From Ctena decussata (lineage: Eukaryota > Mollusca > Bivalvia > Lucinida > Lucinidae), in contig OZ022511.1 of NCBI GenBank assembly GCA_963989385.1, positions 31,056,503-31,120,502 on the forward strand: 64,000 nt of DNA. Reading direction: 5' to 3'. The position numbers were made by a program, and so were the translations under genes. The notes below the pieces were generated by a model. The model was not told the DNA's origin and ran no database searches. It worked only from the letters and a program-made list of their open reading frames with translations. Positions 22,581-33,989 of the stretch are shown here, piece by piece. Numbering within the stretch: position 1 is the first letter of the stretch; each line of letters starts with the position of its first letter.

Positions 22581-22909
22581 GATTAGATATTGTTATATGA
22601 GCTAATCGAGCACAGCCTGCTTTCGAAATCCTGTTTTTTCGCGCTACCCTGTCATAGCAGGTCATATATTATTTTTTCTTTAAACCTTTACCTCACGGAA
22701 ATAAAAATCACTTACGTGCTACCTGCTACAACTTGCTTATATGACTGCATTATTATTATTTTTTTGTTTTGTTTTATGTTGTGCAATCAACTCGCACTGT
22801 CAAGGTTTCGACCACGCCAATGATGCAACTGCATTTTTTGTCCTCTCCAGCCGATGTTTTTCTTCATATTTCAACAAATACACATGCGCAGATTAATTGT
22901 ATCACGCAT

Positions 22910-23190
22910 GTGCATCCCATAAATTAGCAACACGCTGATTCCGTTTACTTACCCGATACATGTACCTATATCCATGAAATAGGATTATTTTTTTTTCGTT
23001 CACAACAGTCTCGGAGAAGAAAACAGATGAGTCCAATCCAGTGTCAGATATATGCACCCCTAATTAGCAACACGCTGTTTCCGTTTACCCACCTGATACA
23101 TATACCTATTTCCATGAAATAAGATGTATTTGGGGGAGGGGGGGGGGTACGATTACAAGTCTTGGAGAAGAAAAATCAGATGAGTAAAAT
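22910..23190. repeat. 140-bp imperfect tandem duplication
   Basis: 'aattagcaacacgctg' occurs at 22922 and 23062. Both are followed by 'ccgttta', 'cctat' plus 'tccatgaaata', and 'ggagaagaaaa'. A G-run (about 23140-23157) lies in the second copy. Confidence 0.8.
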
Positions 23191-23226
23191 AAACGTATTC
23201 ATACCTAATTTAGTGAGTAAAGGAGA

Positions 23227-23330
23227 CCCAGCAAACACAGACGTTGAAATGACGTCGTACTGACGTTAATGCGACGTTGTGACGTTGCAACGACGTCAGT
23301 ACAACGTCATTCCGACGACATGTGCCCCTG
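23227..23330. repeat. ACGTT motif array behind a CCCAGCAAACACA lead
   Basis: After 'cccagcaaacacagacgttg' come about nine GACGT/ACGTC words in some 90 bases, with local palindromes such as 'acgttgcaacg'. The same lead-plus-AACGTT layout recurs at 30205-30295, and inverted at 62290-62318. Confidence 0.7.
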
Positions 23331-23369
23331 TGGAGCTTTCCCCGAAGTACTCTCTGTGCCAGATTTGTC

Positions 23370-23645
23370 AGGATTTTTTTTCATTTTATTCTTTTTTGTT
23401 TTTATTCCTGAACCTGATTCTTACCACACTCTTCCGTATTTGAGAGCACATCCCAAGGTCATTCTCATCACTACTGTGGTACTTTACAATCAGTTTACCA
23501 GTACTAAGTGCACATACTTCCACCAGTAATTGACAATTTCCCTTAAATCAGCAGCAGAAGAAACGAAAGTATGTGGCCTGCCAGGGTATCAAACCCGGGA
23601 CCTCTGGCTCATGAGTCAGATGCACTAATACCGACTGTGCTATGC
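23370..23645 (-). mobile_element. tRNA-Met-like SINE, minus strand
   Basis: Read on the minus strand, 'tagcacagtcgg' is box-A-like, 'ctgactcatgagccag' forms an anticodon arm with CAT in the loop, and 'cccgggtttgatacc' is box B plus T-arm. The acceptor ends do not pair well and a 3' body runs on to an A-rich end near 23375. A SINE head fits better than a functional tRNA-Met. Confidence 0.6.
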
Positions 23646-23696
23646 AGCGATGCTTTTTGGTTTAAACGGTAGTTGATTCAAGGAATTGAAACATAA

Positions 23697-23927
23697 TATG
23701 AGCTGCGACACCACAGAACAACAAAAAGCAGGTGCGCTTGGCGAAGACTCTGGTCAGTCTGGACATCCGCCCAGTCTGATCATAGGTTTCGCTGTGTGCT
23801 TAAAGGGTAGCTAAGGGCCAAAGCTAGCTTTATGCAGACAGCAAAGACTCTGATCAGATTGGTCGGATGCAAGGCTGATCTGAGTTCTCGTGGCACACAT
23901 TCCACTTTGTCGTGTCGTGGCTCATAT
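23697..23927. mobile_element. Fold-back MITE, TATGAGCTGCGACACC family
   Basis: Left end TATGAGCTGCGACACCAC and right end GTCGTGTCGTGGCTCATA are inverted copies. Internally, 'agtctggacatccgc' and 'gatcagattggtcggatgc' are related inverted blocks. This fold-back repeat is very common in bivalve genomes. Decayed relatives lie near 5375, 51985-52090 and 52430-52620. Confidence 0.8.
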
Positions 23928-24073
23928 ATACATAAATACATATAATACAGGATCAGATGACAAGCTATGCTTTTTTATAAGTTCATATTTTTCATTTTAA
24001 GTAGGACAGTCGGTGGGAAAAGTCATTCAATGTTTGTTTTATTTTTCAACAATCAGTTCTGCATTCATTTAGG

Positions 24074-24270
24074 AGCCTAATAGCTCAGTGGGATATGTAC
24101 TTGCCTGCTAAGCGATCAATCCGTGTTCGATTCCTTCTGGAGATGGATATCTTTTCAACCATAAAGAGGGTTCTGCATTGCACAAGGCATTCATTATCAC
24201 CATCCCATTGTCCTGAAATACTTTTGAAAAGGATGTAAAATGGCAAGTCATCCAATCTTCTTCTATATTG
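24074..24270 (+). mobile_element. tRNA-derived SINE, CATC-tailed family
   Basis: 'taatagctcagtgggatatg' (box A), 'gtgttcgattcc' (box B), then the family body 'gttctgcattgcacaaggc', 'cctgaaatacttttgaaaag' and 'gcaagtcatcc'. Confidence 0.8.
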
Positions 24271-24299
24271 ATTTTCTCCCAACATTTAATGAGAGGGGG

Positions 24300-24600
24300 T
24301 AGTGTGATGGTTTATGAGCAAGTCTGCTTATCACCGGCTGCCCTAGTCAAATGGTTTGGGAATCTCGGTTATGGTGCAGAATGTCCAGGGTTTGAATCCC
24401 GGTTGGGCCATCCATTGATTGGAAATTTCTTTTAACCCAGCAATAACAGGTACCCTTTTTTATTCAGGGAAGGATAACATAGGGAAAGGCGAGGGATGCC
24501 TTAGATACACTGTGGGCCACTGCCAGTGCTGCCACTTGGCTTTGGCTTGATCTCCTGCTACTCCTGTCTTTCAAATGAGACTACATTTAACTGTTGTCCC
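24300..24600 (+). mobile_element. tRNA-like SINE, third type
   Basis: 'gggtagtgtgatggtttatg' leads to box B 'agggtttgaatccc'. The body ('gatgccttagatacactgtg') differs from the other SINEs here. A long insertion between the box A and box B regions suggests a Ser/Leu-type long variable arm or a composite head. Confidence 0.5.
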
Positions 24601-24949
24601 CTTTAAGCTGTGTTGCTAAGATAAGCCTGTAAATCTGAAAGTGCTCACTCAACATTTAAACTCATTCATTTGTAACTCCAAACAAGTGCAGCTGTTTAGA
24701 TTTATTATTTTGTTGACCACTATTAAGAACAAGAATTCCGCAAACTGCTCTGTCTCGCCTTTCTGCTCAGTGTCACAAAACAGAGCTAAGCCCGAAAACG
24801 CAACAACTTTTACATCACCATTGCTGGAGAAGCAACAGCTATGTCTCACTTTCTGCTAGTCGCATGCATTTACGCAATAATCTTTATTGTGTTCTTGTGG
24901 GATTTTTTTGCAATTACACCCAGTGGTTCTGGAGCAGAAGTTGATTTTG

Positions 24950-25187
24950 TTGTTTTTTGCTTTTTTTAGAAATGGTGGCCATCTTGGATTTTCAACCTGA
25001 CCCAATTTTACAATTCTGAAACCCTGGAGTCAGGTCATGCTCCATGTGAAATTTTAGAACCATGGGACCAGTAGTTTTACATAATAAGAAGTTTGAAATT
25101 TTGTTTTTTGGTGTTGACGGACGACGCACGACGGACACATTGGTATGACAATAGCTAACTATGGCCCTTCGGGCCAGGTGAGCTAAA
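24950..25187 (+). mobile_element. Right end of an AGGTGAGCTAAAAA-type repeat
   Basis: Contains 'atggtggccatcttgg', a GACGGACGACGCACGACGG run (about 25118-25136) and the terminus 'gggccaggtgagctaaaaac'. This right end matches the element ending at 62967. The left part is missing. Confidence 0.75.
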
Positions 25188-25239
25188 AACATGTTAATTT
25201 ATTTTTCATACTGATCATGTGTATAAAGTTTTCTGTTCT

Positions 25240-25345
25240 ATCTCTTACAATTCTTGACTTACAGATGGGAAGCAGACAGACAGATGGACAGACAGATGGA
25301 CAGGCCCTAACCAATATGCCCCCACAGTTGTGGGGCATAATGATG
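25240..25345. mobile_element. Fragment of a GTCCGTCTGTC-type repeat, minus orientation
   Basis: 'cagacagacagatggacag' runs followed by 'tgcccccacagttgtgggg', the terminal hairpin style seen in related bivalve repeats. Confidence 0.55.
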
Positions 25346-25448
25346 AAGCTATGATACAATGCATATATACAAGAGGGAATCAATGTACACAGTTGCTAGT
25401 ATATCAATGGATAAAACATACACATGTAGTTAAGTCATAAAATATTTA

Positions 25449-25530
25449 AGGTGAATGGGTACACTCTCAGGGGCAGCAACTCTGCCATTTTTATTTATGC
25501 CTCCTTTCTAAATATTGGTCAACTCTAAGT
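25449..25530 (+). repeat. Direct repeat flanking the 25.6-28.9 kb array, left copy
   Basis: 'aaggtgaatgggtacactct' through 'gcctcctttc' matches 29220-29285 in the same orientation. The pair brackets the array. Confidence 0.75.
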
Positions 25531-25629
25531 GAGCAAATTAAATTCTTTCCAAGAAGGCTCCATTTTTAAGAAAACATTTCATCTCAGGGAGCAAACAGGA
25601 AGTCACTCAAGTTGTTCCCCTTTGTAAAA

Positions 25630-26610
25630 ACAAGGGCTTCGCAAGCGGCGCATAATACGCCCGTTTAAATGTCATAAAGGAGTTACAGAATGAACAAGAC
25701 TGTTTACAAAAGGATAGACAGACAGACAAACAGAGGCAACCACTCTATAATAAATGAATTCAACATTATATGTAAATATTCAACATTAGTATATCAAGTC
25801 AAGGGAGATAACCTAAATATACTAGATATACCATACTTGGTTGTATTACATTCCCTTGGTATAACTACAATATTTTAAACAGTTGAAATGTTACAGAGTA
25901 AACAGGATATTTATGCAAGGGCAGGTAATTCAGTAAGTAAGCCAAAGTTGTGGTTCTTGCTCATGATACCTTACCTCATTATTATACACATTCCTACAAA
26001 GTTTCATTCTAATATTTCAAAAGTTTAAGGAGATATGGAGTGAATAAGAAACGCATAAAATATACTCATCAAAGGGAGGTTACTCCAAAATTAAGAAAGG
26101 GGGAGCAACCATTCTTATATGTGACACACTGTATTGTGATCATGCACATTGTTATAAAGTTTCATCATGGTATTCCAAACGGTTACCAATTTAAGGTATG
26201 CACAAGTTTAGTAAACACAAAAATAGTCAACAGGCACTAATGAAAGGGATGTAACTCTAAAATGAAGAAAGGGAGAGCAGCCATTGTTGTACGCAAAACA
26301 TCGTTGGGTCTTCATACACATTGCTATGAAGTTTCATTAAGATATCCAAAACGGTTATCTAGTTATGGCGTGCACAAGACTTGTAGGTAAAAAATTAATC
26401 AAAGGGGCATAACTTGGAAACTAAGGAAGGGGGAGCAACCACGTCTGTACGCGACACGTTCCCCCAACCTAATACATATTCCTACCAAATATCATTAATA
26501 TATCCCAAACGGTTAATGAGCTATGGCGCGCACAAGAATGTTTACGGACGGACGGACGGAGGGACAGCGCCATGACATAACATGTCCGTGTTTTCAAAAC
26601 GGGTGTATAA
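25630..26610 (+). repeat. Degenerate tandem array, element A
   Basis: Opens 'gggcttcgcaagcggcgcat' and 'aatacgcccgtt' and closes with GACGGACGGACGGA and 'aaaacgggtgtataa'. Between lie about four units of 165-180 bases with 'gtaactccaaaat', 'gggagcaacc', 'aaagtttcat' and 'tatggcgtgcaca'. The inverted 'acgcccgtt'/'aacgggtgt' ends make this a discrete element. Confidence 0.75.
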
Positions 26611-26769
26611 TAAACAAAAGCATGAGCGAAGAAAACAGAAAGTCACTAATGTTGTTTCCCTTTGGTGGAAAATCATGAGGGAAGCAAACAGGAAGTCACT
26701 TAAATTGTTCCCTTTGTAAAACTAAATGAAAAAATAAAAATGTAGCCATAGAAGTTGTAAAACAACTCT
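26611..26769. other. Spacer between two arrayed elements
   Basis: Contains two partial repeats of 'caggaagtcact' and 'gttccctttg'. No coding content. Confidence 0.4.
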
Positions 26770-28940
26770 AACAGCACCATAAGCGGAGCAACATACGCCC
26801 ATTTCTGAGTGAGTTTCAGTCCCTGTCAGTACCTTGGACAAATCTCTAGCCCAGACAATCAGCCACAAGCAGGTACATATATGTGCACAATAACAGTCTG
26901 TAAATTTTTATCACGGGGATGTTACTTCAAAATTAAGAAAGGTGAAGCAACCATTCCCATACTCGACACACAGTATTAAGCTCTTGCACATTGCTAAACA
27001 TCAAGATATCCAAACCACTTAACTAGAAATGAAAATGAATTAAATAGTCTAAGAGATAATGATAGGGACTTAGCGCTGTAAGTAATAGGGAGCAAGTCCG
27101 AGCAACCACTCTCATATGACACACACCATTTAACCTCAGCTACACTGCTATATAGAGTTTCATCAAGATATTCCAAACAATAGGGTTCTCTCAAAAAAGC
27201 CTTAGAAATACTAATCAAAGGGATGTAACCCCAAAAATAAGGGAAGCAATTATTTTTGTGGAAGACATACTGGAAGCAATTATTTTTGTGGAAGACATAC
27301 TGTCTCAACCTAATACACATTGCTATAAAAGTTTGTCAAGATATTCCATACAGTTACCTAGTTATGGCTTGCAGTAGAACAGCCTTAGTTAGTCCATAAC
27401 TCCAAAACTAGGGAAGGGGGAGCTATTGCTTTTATAAAAGGCACATTGCCTCAACATAATACACATTGCTGTAAATTTTCATCAAGATATTCCACACAGT
27501 TGCCTATTTATGGCTTGCCCAAGAACAGCCTTAGAAATATTAATCAAAGTAAGGTAACTCCAAAATTGAATAAGGGGATGCAATCATTCTTATATGTGAC
27601 ATACTATGTTAATGTAATATAAATTGCTATTAAGTTTCATCATGATACTCCAAAGGTACCTAGTTATGGTAATATGGGTACCTAGTCATGAGGTGTACAA
27701 ATATACATGTGTAAGCTAAATAAATTATCAAAGAGACAACTCCAAAACTAAGTAAAGGGGAGCAACCATTCTTGTATGAGACACTGTCTGAACCTCAATA
27801 TACGCCCGTTTCTGGTTGTTTGCACCGTTTCATCCTTGTCTACATTGCTATTAAGTTTATCAAGATATTCCAAACATTAGGGTTCTCAAAAGAAAAGCCT
27901 TAAACAGTAATCAAAGGGATGTAACTCTACAAAGAATATAAGGAAGGTGAAGCAATTTTTCTTAATGAGACATACTGTCTCGACCTAATACACATCGCTA
28001 TAAAGTTTCGTCAAGATATTCCATACCGTTACCTAGTAATGACTTGCCGAAGAATAGTCATTGAAAATATCAATTAATCAAACGGATGTAACTCCATAAA
28101 TAAGGAAGGGGGAGCAATAATTCTTATATAAGATACACAGCCTCGACCTAATACACATTGCTATAGATTTTAATCAAGATATTATATTCTATATGGTTGC
28201 CTCCTTTCAGCTTGCACATGAATAGCCTTAGAAAATATTCCAAGGGAGGTTACTCCACAAATAAGTAAGGGGATGCCATTGTTCTTATATGGGGCATATC
28301 ATGTAATCCTAATATTCATTACTATTAAGTTTCATCACAATAGTCCTAAGGGTTAGTTAGATATGAGGTATACAAATATGGTCTCACAAATTAATCAAAG
28401 GGAGGTAATTCAAATAGTAAGTAAAGGGGGGTAACCATTCTTGTATGAGACATTTTGTCATAACCTCATATACATTGTTATAAAGTTTCATCATGATATT
28501 CCAAAGAGTAACCAAGTTATGGAATGCTACAGAATTGCCATACAAACTCCACAGACGAGTTTTTTCAAAGGGCTGTACCTCCGCTCAAAATCATTGGAGC
28601 AAAATGTCCATATAATATACGCTACTCCACATCGTAGTCTTACTATTTATGTACAAAGTTTCAGCTTAATTGGATGCAAACTATAGGAGATGTTATCCGG
28701 AAAGGATCACCCCAAAAATTCTAAATATCTAAATAAAGGGCTGTAACTCCATTAAAAATCATTGGAGCGTAACCTCTAAACAATTTGCGCTGGTCCACCT
28801 CATAGTCTTACTATATACCAAGTTTCAGCTTGATCGGATGTAAACTGTAGGAGGATTTATCCGGAAATGAAAAAGTTTACGACGGACAGACGCCAGCGCC
28901 ATAACATAATACGTCCCGTTTTTCAAACGGGCGTATAACA
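26770..28940 (+). repeat. Degenerate tandem array, element B
   Basis: Same family as the preceding element: start 'ataagcggagcaacatacgc', about eleven or twelve units of 150-180 bases, end 'aatacgtcccgtttttcaaa' then 'cgggcgtataac'. A perfect short duplication ('ggaagcaattatttttgtgg', 27241 and 27271) shows local slippage. No unit keeps an open frame. Confidence 0.75.
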
Positions 28941-29884
28941 AAAAGTTAACCCGGACAAAGGAACGGACCCCAGTGATATAATGTAATATGTCCCGTTTTT
29001 TCCAACGAGCATGCATAAAATCAACATGAAATATACAGGTAAAGTTTAACACAAGTATAAGAACTAGTGTAATTCTGGTAATCAAAAGCCAGATGTTATA
29101 AAGACTAACATGTGCACATGTAATTGTTTCTCAAATCAATTGATTTAGTGTGAGATTGCCTTTTTGTGCTGATGTGCCATGAAACTCATAATCATATCAC
29201 TCACTCACATAAATGAATTAAGGTGAATGGGTGCACTCTCAGGGGAAGCGACTCTGCCATTTTCATTTCGTCTCCTTTCAAATAACTTTCCTGCTTTCCT
29301 GAATATACTTTCGCACATATAGTTCCCTGGTTCATTGGCTTCTAAGAAGGCCAGTTTGACTGAATATCCTGCTTGCTATAGCAAACTGAAAAGAGCCTTG
29401 GATATGCTTCTTGAAAATGTATAATTAGTTCAGAATCCCCAGCACTGGAGGTAACTAGAGGAACCGAATCACACCCTTTATAGGTGCCCCTACAGCGGCA
29501 GTTTGTCTCATAAGTTGACGGGTCAATGTTTACCGTAAAAACAGCAGAAAGACAAGCTGGTTTATTCCTGTTTAAACTGTTTGAAAAGTGTTTGTCATGC
29601 CTCAGAGACTTGAGGAAAAGAGAGTTAAAAGTGCCTGAAGTGTTGTGAAAAAAGTTTCATGGAAGAATGGATAATTAAACTATATAGTAAAACTAATTGT
29701 GGTCTCGTGCCAAACGTGGTAATTTACAATGACAAAACTATGACAGGAAGCTTGCGGCAATACCGCATGGCGACAGTTTTCGGGCTAATAGAGCAATGGG
29801 GCCTTTAATGGTCTTCGACCGAGATAATACTGATGTCGACTGTCTCGGTCGATAGCCTTTTACATGTGTAGTAACTGACTGGCT
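28941..29884. other. Gene-free interval with right flanking repeat
   Basis: Holds the right copy (29220-29285) of the direct repeat seen at 25449. Nothing else is recognised. Confidence 0.45.
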
Positions 29885-30100
29885 TAGGTACCCCGGAAGC
29901 TGACAATGGATTCAGAGCTGACCTGCTGATCTGGCGGTCCTGGGTTCGATTCCCACAGGCGGCGGAAATCATTTCAGTCGTAAATAGGGTTTCATTGCAC
30001 ACAGACTTTCATTGTCACATATCACCGTCCTGATATGACTGAAATACCGTTGAAAAGGACATAAAATCGCAAGTCATCAATCCATCCATATTGATTGGCT
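29885..30100 (+). mobile_element. tRNA-derived SINE, CATC-tailed family
   Basis: Box B 'ctgggttcgattccc' is perfect. The body holds 'tttcattgcacacagactt', 'cctgatatgactgaaatacc' and 'cataaaatcgcaagtcatc', with a short ATCC tail. Confidence 0.8.
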
Positions 30101-30204
30101 CGGCCGACAGCACAGGCCGAGACAATGTTTTTATTCCCGTGTACTCTGACTTACAGGCGAATCGTTTATTCATAGTGCATATCAGTGACAGAAAAAGACT
30201 GACT

Positions 30205-30295
30205 ACCCAGTAGGCACACAACGTTGTTTCAACACTGAATCAACTTCGATTCAACGCCATGACGTTGAAATAAATGTTGAGTGAGCGTTGCGTGT
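30205..30295. repeat. AACGTT motif array behind a CCCAGTAGGCACAC lead
   Basis: 'acccagtaggcacacaacgt' is followed by CAACGTT/CAACACT/CAACGCC/GACGTTG words every 10-13 bases. It shares its layout with 23227-23330. Confidence 0.65.
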
Positions 30296-30479
30296 CTAGT
30301 GGTTTGTGAAATAAACCTGATGGGAACGGTATAGCAAATTTAGTTTTTCACTAGGCAAACACTTTTTTCAAACAATTACACTTCCATAAACCTTGTTTGA
30401 CATCAGAAAAAGGACGTGACGCAATAGCAATAAATTGGCGTTCCTTTCACAAAACGTTTGGAAGTGACGGTGTGTGTGT

Positions 30480-30493
30480 GTGGGGGGGGGGGG
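30480..30493. repeat. G homopolymer
   Basis: A run of about 12 G follows a short GT run. Confidence 0.9.
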
Positions 30494-30564
30494 CGGAGTG
30501 AGCTCGGACAGACAATGAGAGAGAGACCGAAGTAGGTTGTTGAGGAAATGAAGATCATGGTAAA

Positions 30565-30800
30565 GGGGCGTCAGTGGGCCGAGTGATTTACAGCAGGTGT
30601 TTTTAGATCACAACTCACAGGCCTGTCACTGGTGTGGGTTCGAACCCAGCTCGAGTCATGTACATGTATGTATGTGAAAAATCAAAGTTCTGCTTGCGAA
30701 GGCCAGATGGTGTTACTCCGGGTACGACAATTTTTCCCTGTCGTAAAGGTAAGGTGAAGTTACTGTGAACTCGGCCTTTCGTACATCGTAAAAATGAATA
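30565..30800 (+). mobile_element. Ser/Leu-type tRNA-derived SINE
   Basis: 'gtcagtgggccgagtgattt' resembles the D-arm of a long-variable-arm tRNA, and 'gtgggttcgaacccagc' is a near-ideal box B/T-arm. A tRNA-unrelated body follows, so it is a SINE. Confidence 0.65.
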
Positions 30801-32101
30801 TTCAATTTTTATTTCAAATAACCAGGGTTGGTCGGGTAATGCGATGGTTCTGTGGATAACTTCCAGTGTCGGGGCGTCCTACTGATTTGTAACATTGTAG
30901 GGCAAGGACCTAATGTACTTGCAGTGAGTGCGGGTGGGCATTTCTTCTCACGTCTGTCTTTTCTCTTCTTTCTCTCTCTCTCTCTCAGGGAGACGGTCCA
31001 ATATAGACTGAAATAATCGCTCAAAGGATAGTTCAACCCAAACCAATCAATCAATTTTAATTATCAAACGTTTATATTGTCCATTTGAAATAATTACAGT
31101 ATCGTACATGAGAAAAAAACACAGACCACCGCCAAAAACAAGAATGTGCTTAAGAATCATAGACAACCGCCAAACACCGGAATGTGCGTTAGACTTCACG
31201 CCGGAGAAAAAGCGTCTACCGGCCTGCAACATAAATACACGTATGCTAGATTAATTTCAATTTTATACTCATTCTAATATTGTTTACAATTTTTATGCAT
31301 GGATTTACCATTGTTTATTGAAAAAGTTATCTCTTTCTTCATTAACAAAAACAGGTGCATGGACAGCAACTCGTGACGTCTAAAAAAATAACACCGCGAA
31401 AATCAGTTCTAGCCAAAGGTAGTTCCAGCCAGGGCTAGTTTCTATTAAAATTCACCTCTAGGGACCCAAGAACAGGTTCTAGCCAAACAGGGTAAAGAGT
31501 CGTCAGGGTTCGAGCCATTGAACTTCTACTGTAAATTGATTTTTCTCATATCTCATATGAGCCCATGCTCGTAGCATTTTATTGTATGATAGCACTGAAG
31601 GTCGAAAAATCATGATGTTACAAGGTTGGGCTCGATATAAATTTTTTGGTCAAACATACCAAAAAAGCACAAAATCGCAAAATTGTGTTATCCAACGGTA
31701 CCTTATGCCCCTCGGATAATTTTGAGAAACGCCATAGCGTCAAAATTCGTATGGTTATAAAAGATTTTTGTTTGATCTTACATAAAGTAACAACAAATCA
31801 CTGATTTGACGTGTTTGAAATTTAACGATTTTACAGGCCCGATTTTCAGCCTTCGTGAACCTACACCTTTGGGCCTGTCAGTCTGTCCGTCCATCTGTCC
31901 GTCTTTATTCCGCGCTAAACACATTTCCAGGATTACGCCCCTTTTTCGGCTAAGTTCATTGTACGTCTGTGTAACCTTTTGAATATAATCTCTCACCAGA
32001 CCTTGGTGCTAGGATCATGTTTTTTTTTGCAGGGTGACATTGTCCCGGGTGTAGACGACCTGAGTAACTTTTGAAAAAACAAAATATGAGTTTTTGACTG
32101 A
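30801..32101. other. Gene-free interval
   Basis: A TC run lies at 30969-30988. A fragment with 'ctgtcagtctgtccgtcc' near 31876 is a repeat remnant. 'gttctagcca'/'agttccagcc' words recur at 31400-31490. No gene is supported. Confidence 0.5.
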
Positions 32102-32102
32102 G

Positions 32103-33989
32103 TTGGTTGATCCAGAAGTAATGTCACAGTGTCCATTGCGCGCTTATTCATCGTTGCATTATTATGAAAATTATACTAAGCTACGCCGCTATTTAGTTCT
32201 GATTAACAGAATAAACAGGAGGTTTGAATCTCTGTTCATTCCAATTACGAGGGGCGTTCGAAAAGATTTGCAAATGACCTCATGACTCTGTTTTGGTGCA
32301 CGCTGGGTACAACTGCTATGCATGTACTGAAAGCACTGCATTTTGTCTTTACAGTGATACCAAACACTATACAAAGACACTTTTTCTTCTTGAGTTACAA
32401 AGCATTTTAAAAGGCCCCAGTCATACCACTGGGCTAATTTTATATGTATAATCTTTTCAGTATTAGGCAATCAAGTCAGATATCTTTGTTAAGAAAAAAA
32501 ATAATCTTTGTCATTTTCTTGTCCATCGTTGCCTACAATATCCATACAAAAGTAAGAAGGGTGGCAACTGTTATCGGTTTATTCCTTGCATAGCCATGCG
32601 CATTTCTTATGACGTTATTGAAATTTACGTTAACGTCATTTTTGAAAGCTTGTAGACGCTTCATTTTTGGGATTTATTTGAATTTATTGACAGATTTTTG
32701 TTGACCCATGTAAATGCTCTTGTTGCCAAGCTTTTGAATGCTAATACACTTGTTTTCTTTACAAAAAAATTAAATTTTTGTAGAAATGGAGAACTTGCTA
32801 GTTTATTAAGTACGGATAATCCATATTTCCGGCCCCGTATGGAACCTAGATTAAGAATAATTTCCGCGATATTTACAGGACAACATTGTTTTGGCATTGT
32901 CTTTAACTAACAAAGATTCTAAAAAATCAAAGACTGCTGATATATAAATTACGGCCCACTAAAGTTAAATTTTGCAGTGCCTTAGGGTGTACCTCTTTCA
33001 AAGAAGTTAAAAAATGTGCCCTTTTTAAAAAATGCACCGTGTTTGCAGATTTCGCTATGCATATAATAGCTTTGTGTTTTTTTGCAATCAGAACTTCCGT
33101 CAGTATGGTGATTACCGAGAAATTACGTCATTTGCAAATCTTTTCGAACGCCCCTCGTATATAGACATTCAAAGTTTAACTATGCCACCGACGACATCGA
33201 GCCGCATGTTAAATTAACGTTAATTACATGAACATGATTGTCAAAGTCAATCTCAAATCAAAAACAAACTAACGCGCCAGATCAGATGAAAATTTGATAG
33301 GATGACGATAAACACTTTAACCGCCCACTGTCGAAACTTTAATAACGTCATCGCACTGTGAAGTTCGCTAGTTAGTGTTTAAGTTTGTTTCTGCCGAGTG
33401 AAAAAATGTTGATTTGTGACAACACGTCAGCGCATATTATTTATGCGGTTTAGCCACAAATTAGGAATAACACCAGTAGAGACTCTAGAGCTGTTTAATT
33501 AGACATGCTATGACATAACAGTGACTATGAGGCTCATGTAAAGATGCAGTAGGCATTACAGTGATACAGATGGGTCGCCTGAGGATCGTATGAAAACCGG
33601 AAGGCCTTAATGTGGAATGTCAGAAAATAAAGTTACTCTAATATGAAGATCATTGCTCTGCAATCTGAATATTGTGTAGATTCTTAAACATGAGCTGCGG
33701 GGTGGCTCAAATAAGATTAAAAGATGATGTAAACATGGGCAAATAGACATTATTGCTGTTCTGAAACAACGAAGATGGTTCTTTGGACATGACACAACAT
33801 CAAAACTTCGTCAGCAACGTCAACAACGTCATTGGCGTGCGGCGAGTGTCTTTAACATGCCTTCTGTCTATTTCGATACCTTGATTACTGTGCACCTTAT
33901 TTTTATGACATTTCCAGACCATATTTTTTTTCTTCTCATTTTGCACAATTCTATGCTGCAGTGACATTACTTCTGGATCAACCGTCGTA
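32103..33989 (+). mobile_element. Mariner-type element relic, copy 1
   Basis: Left end 'ggttgatccagaagtaatgt' and right end 'acattacttctggatcaacc' are inverted copies. Without the nested 910-bp element, the relic is about 975 bp and aligns with copy 2 at 46198-47246. Near 33565 a broken frame reads GSPEDRMKTGRP, a decayed form of the linker motif after the N-terminal helix-turn-helix domain of mariner transposases. Stops and deletions are frequent and no catalytic motif remains. Confidence 0.8.
32248..33157. mobile_element. 910-bp non-autonomous mariner-type element
   Basis: Inverted ends CGAGGGGCGTTCGAAAAGAT and ATCTTTTCGAACGCCCCTCG, flanked by TA on both sides (32246-32247 and 33158-33159). 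The host copy at 46.3 kb has an uninterrupted 'ccaattatacagacg' where this element sits, which confirms the boundaries. It belongs to the same family as 14156-21848. No transposase frame is present. Confidence 0.88.

Noticed and set aside
23573..23645. Functional tRNA-Met gene on the minus strand
   Set aside because: The anticodon arm and box B are good, but the acceptor stem pairs poorly and a SINE-like body follows.
29755..29800. Minus-strand hammerhead-like 'attagcccgaaaactgtcg'
   Set aside because: It resembles the GAAA half of the ribozyme, but the CTGANGA half is missing.
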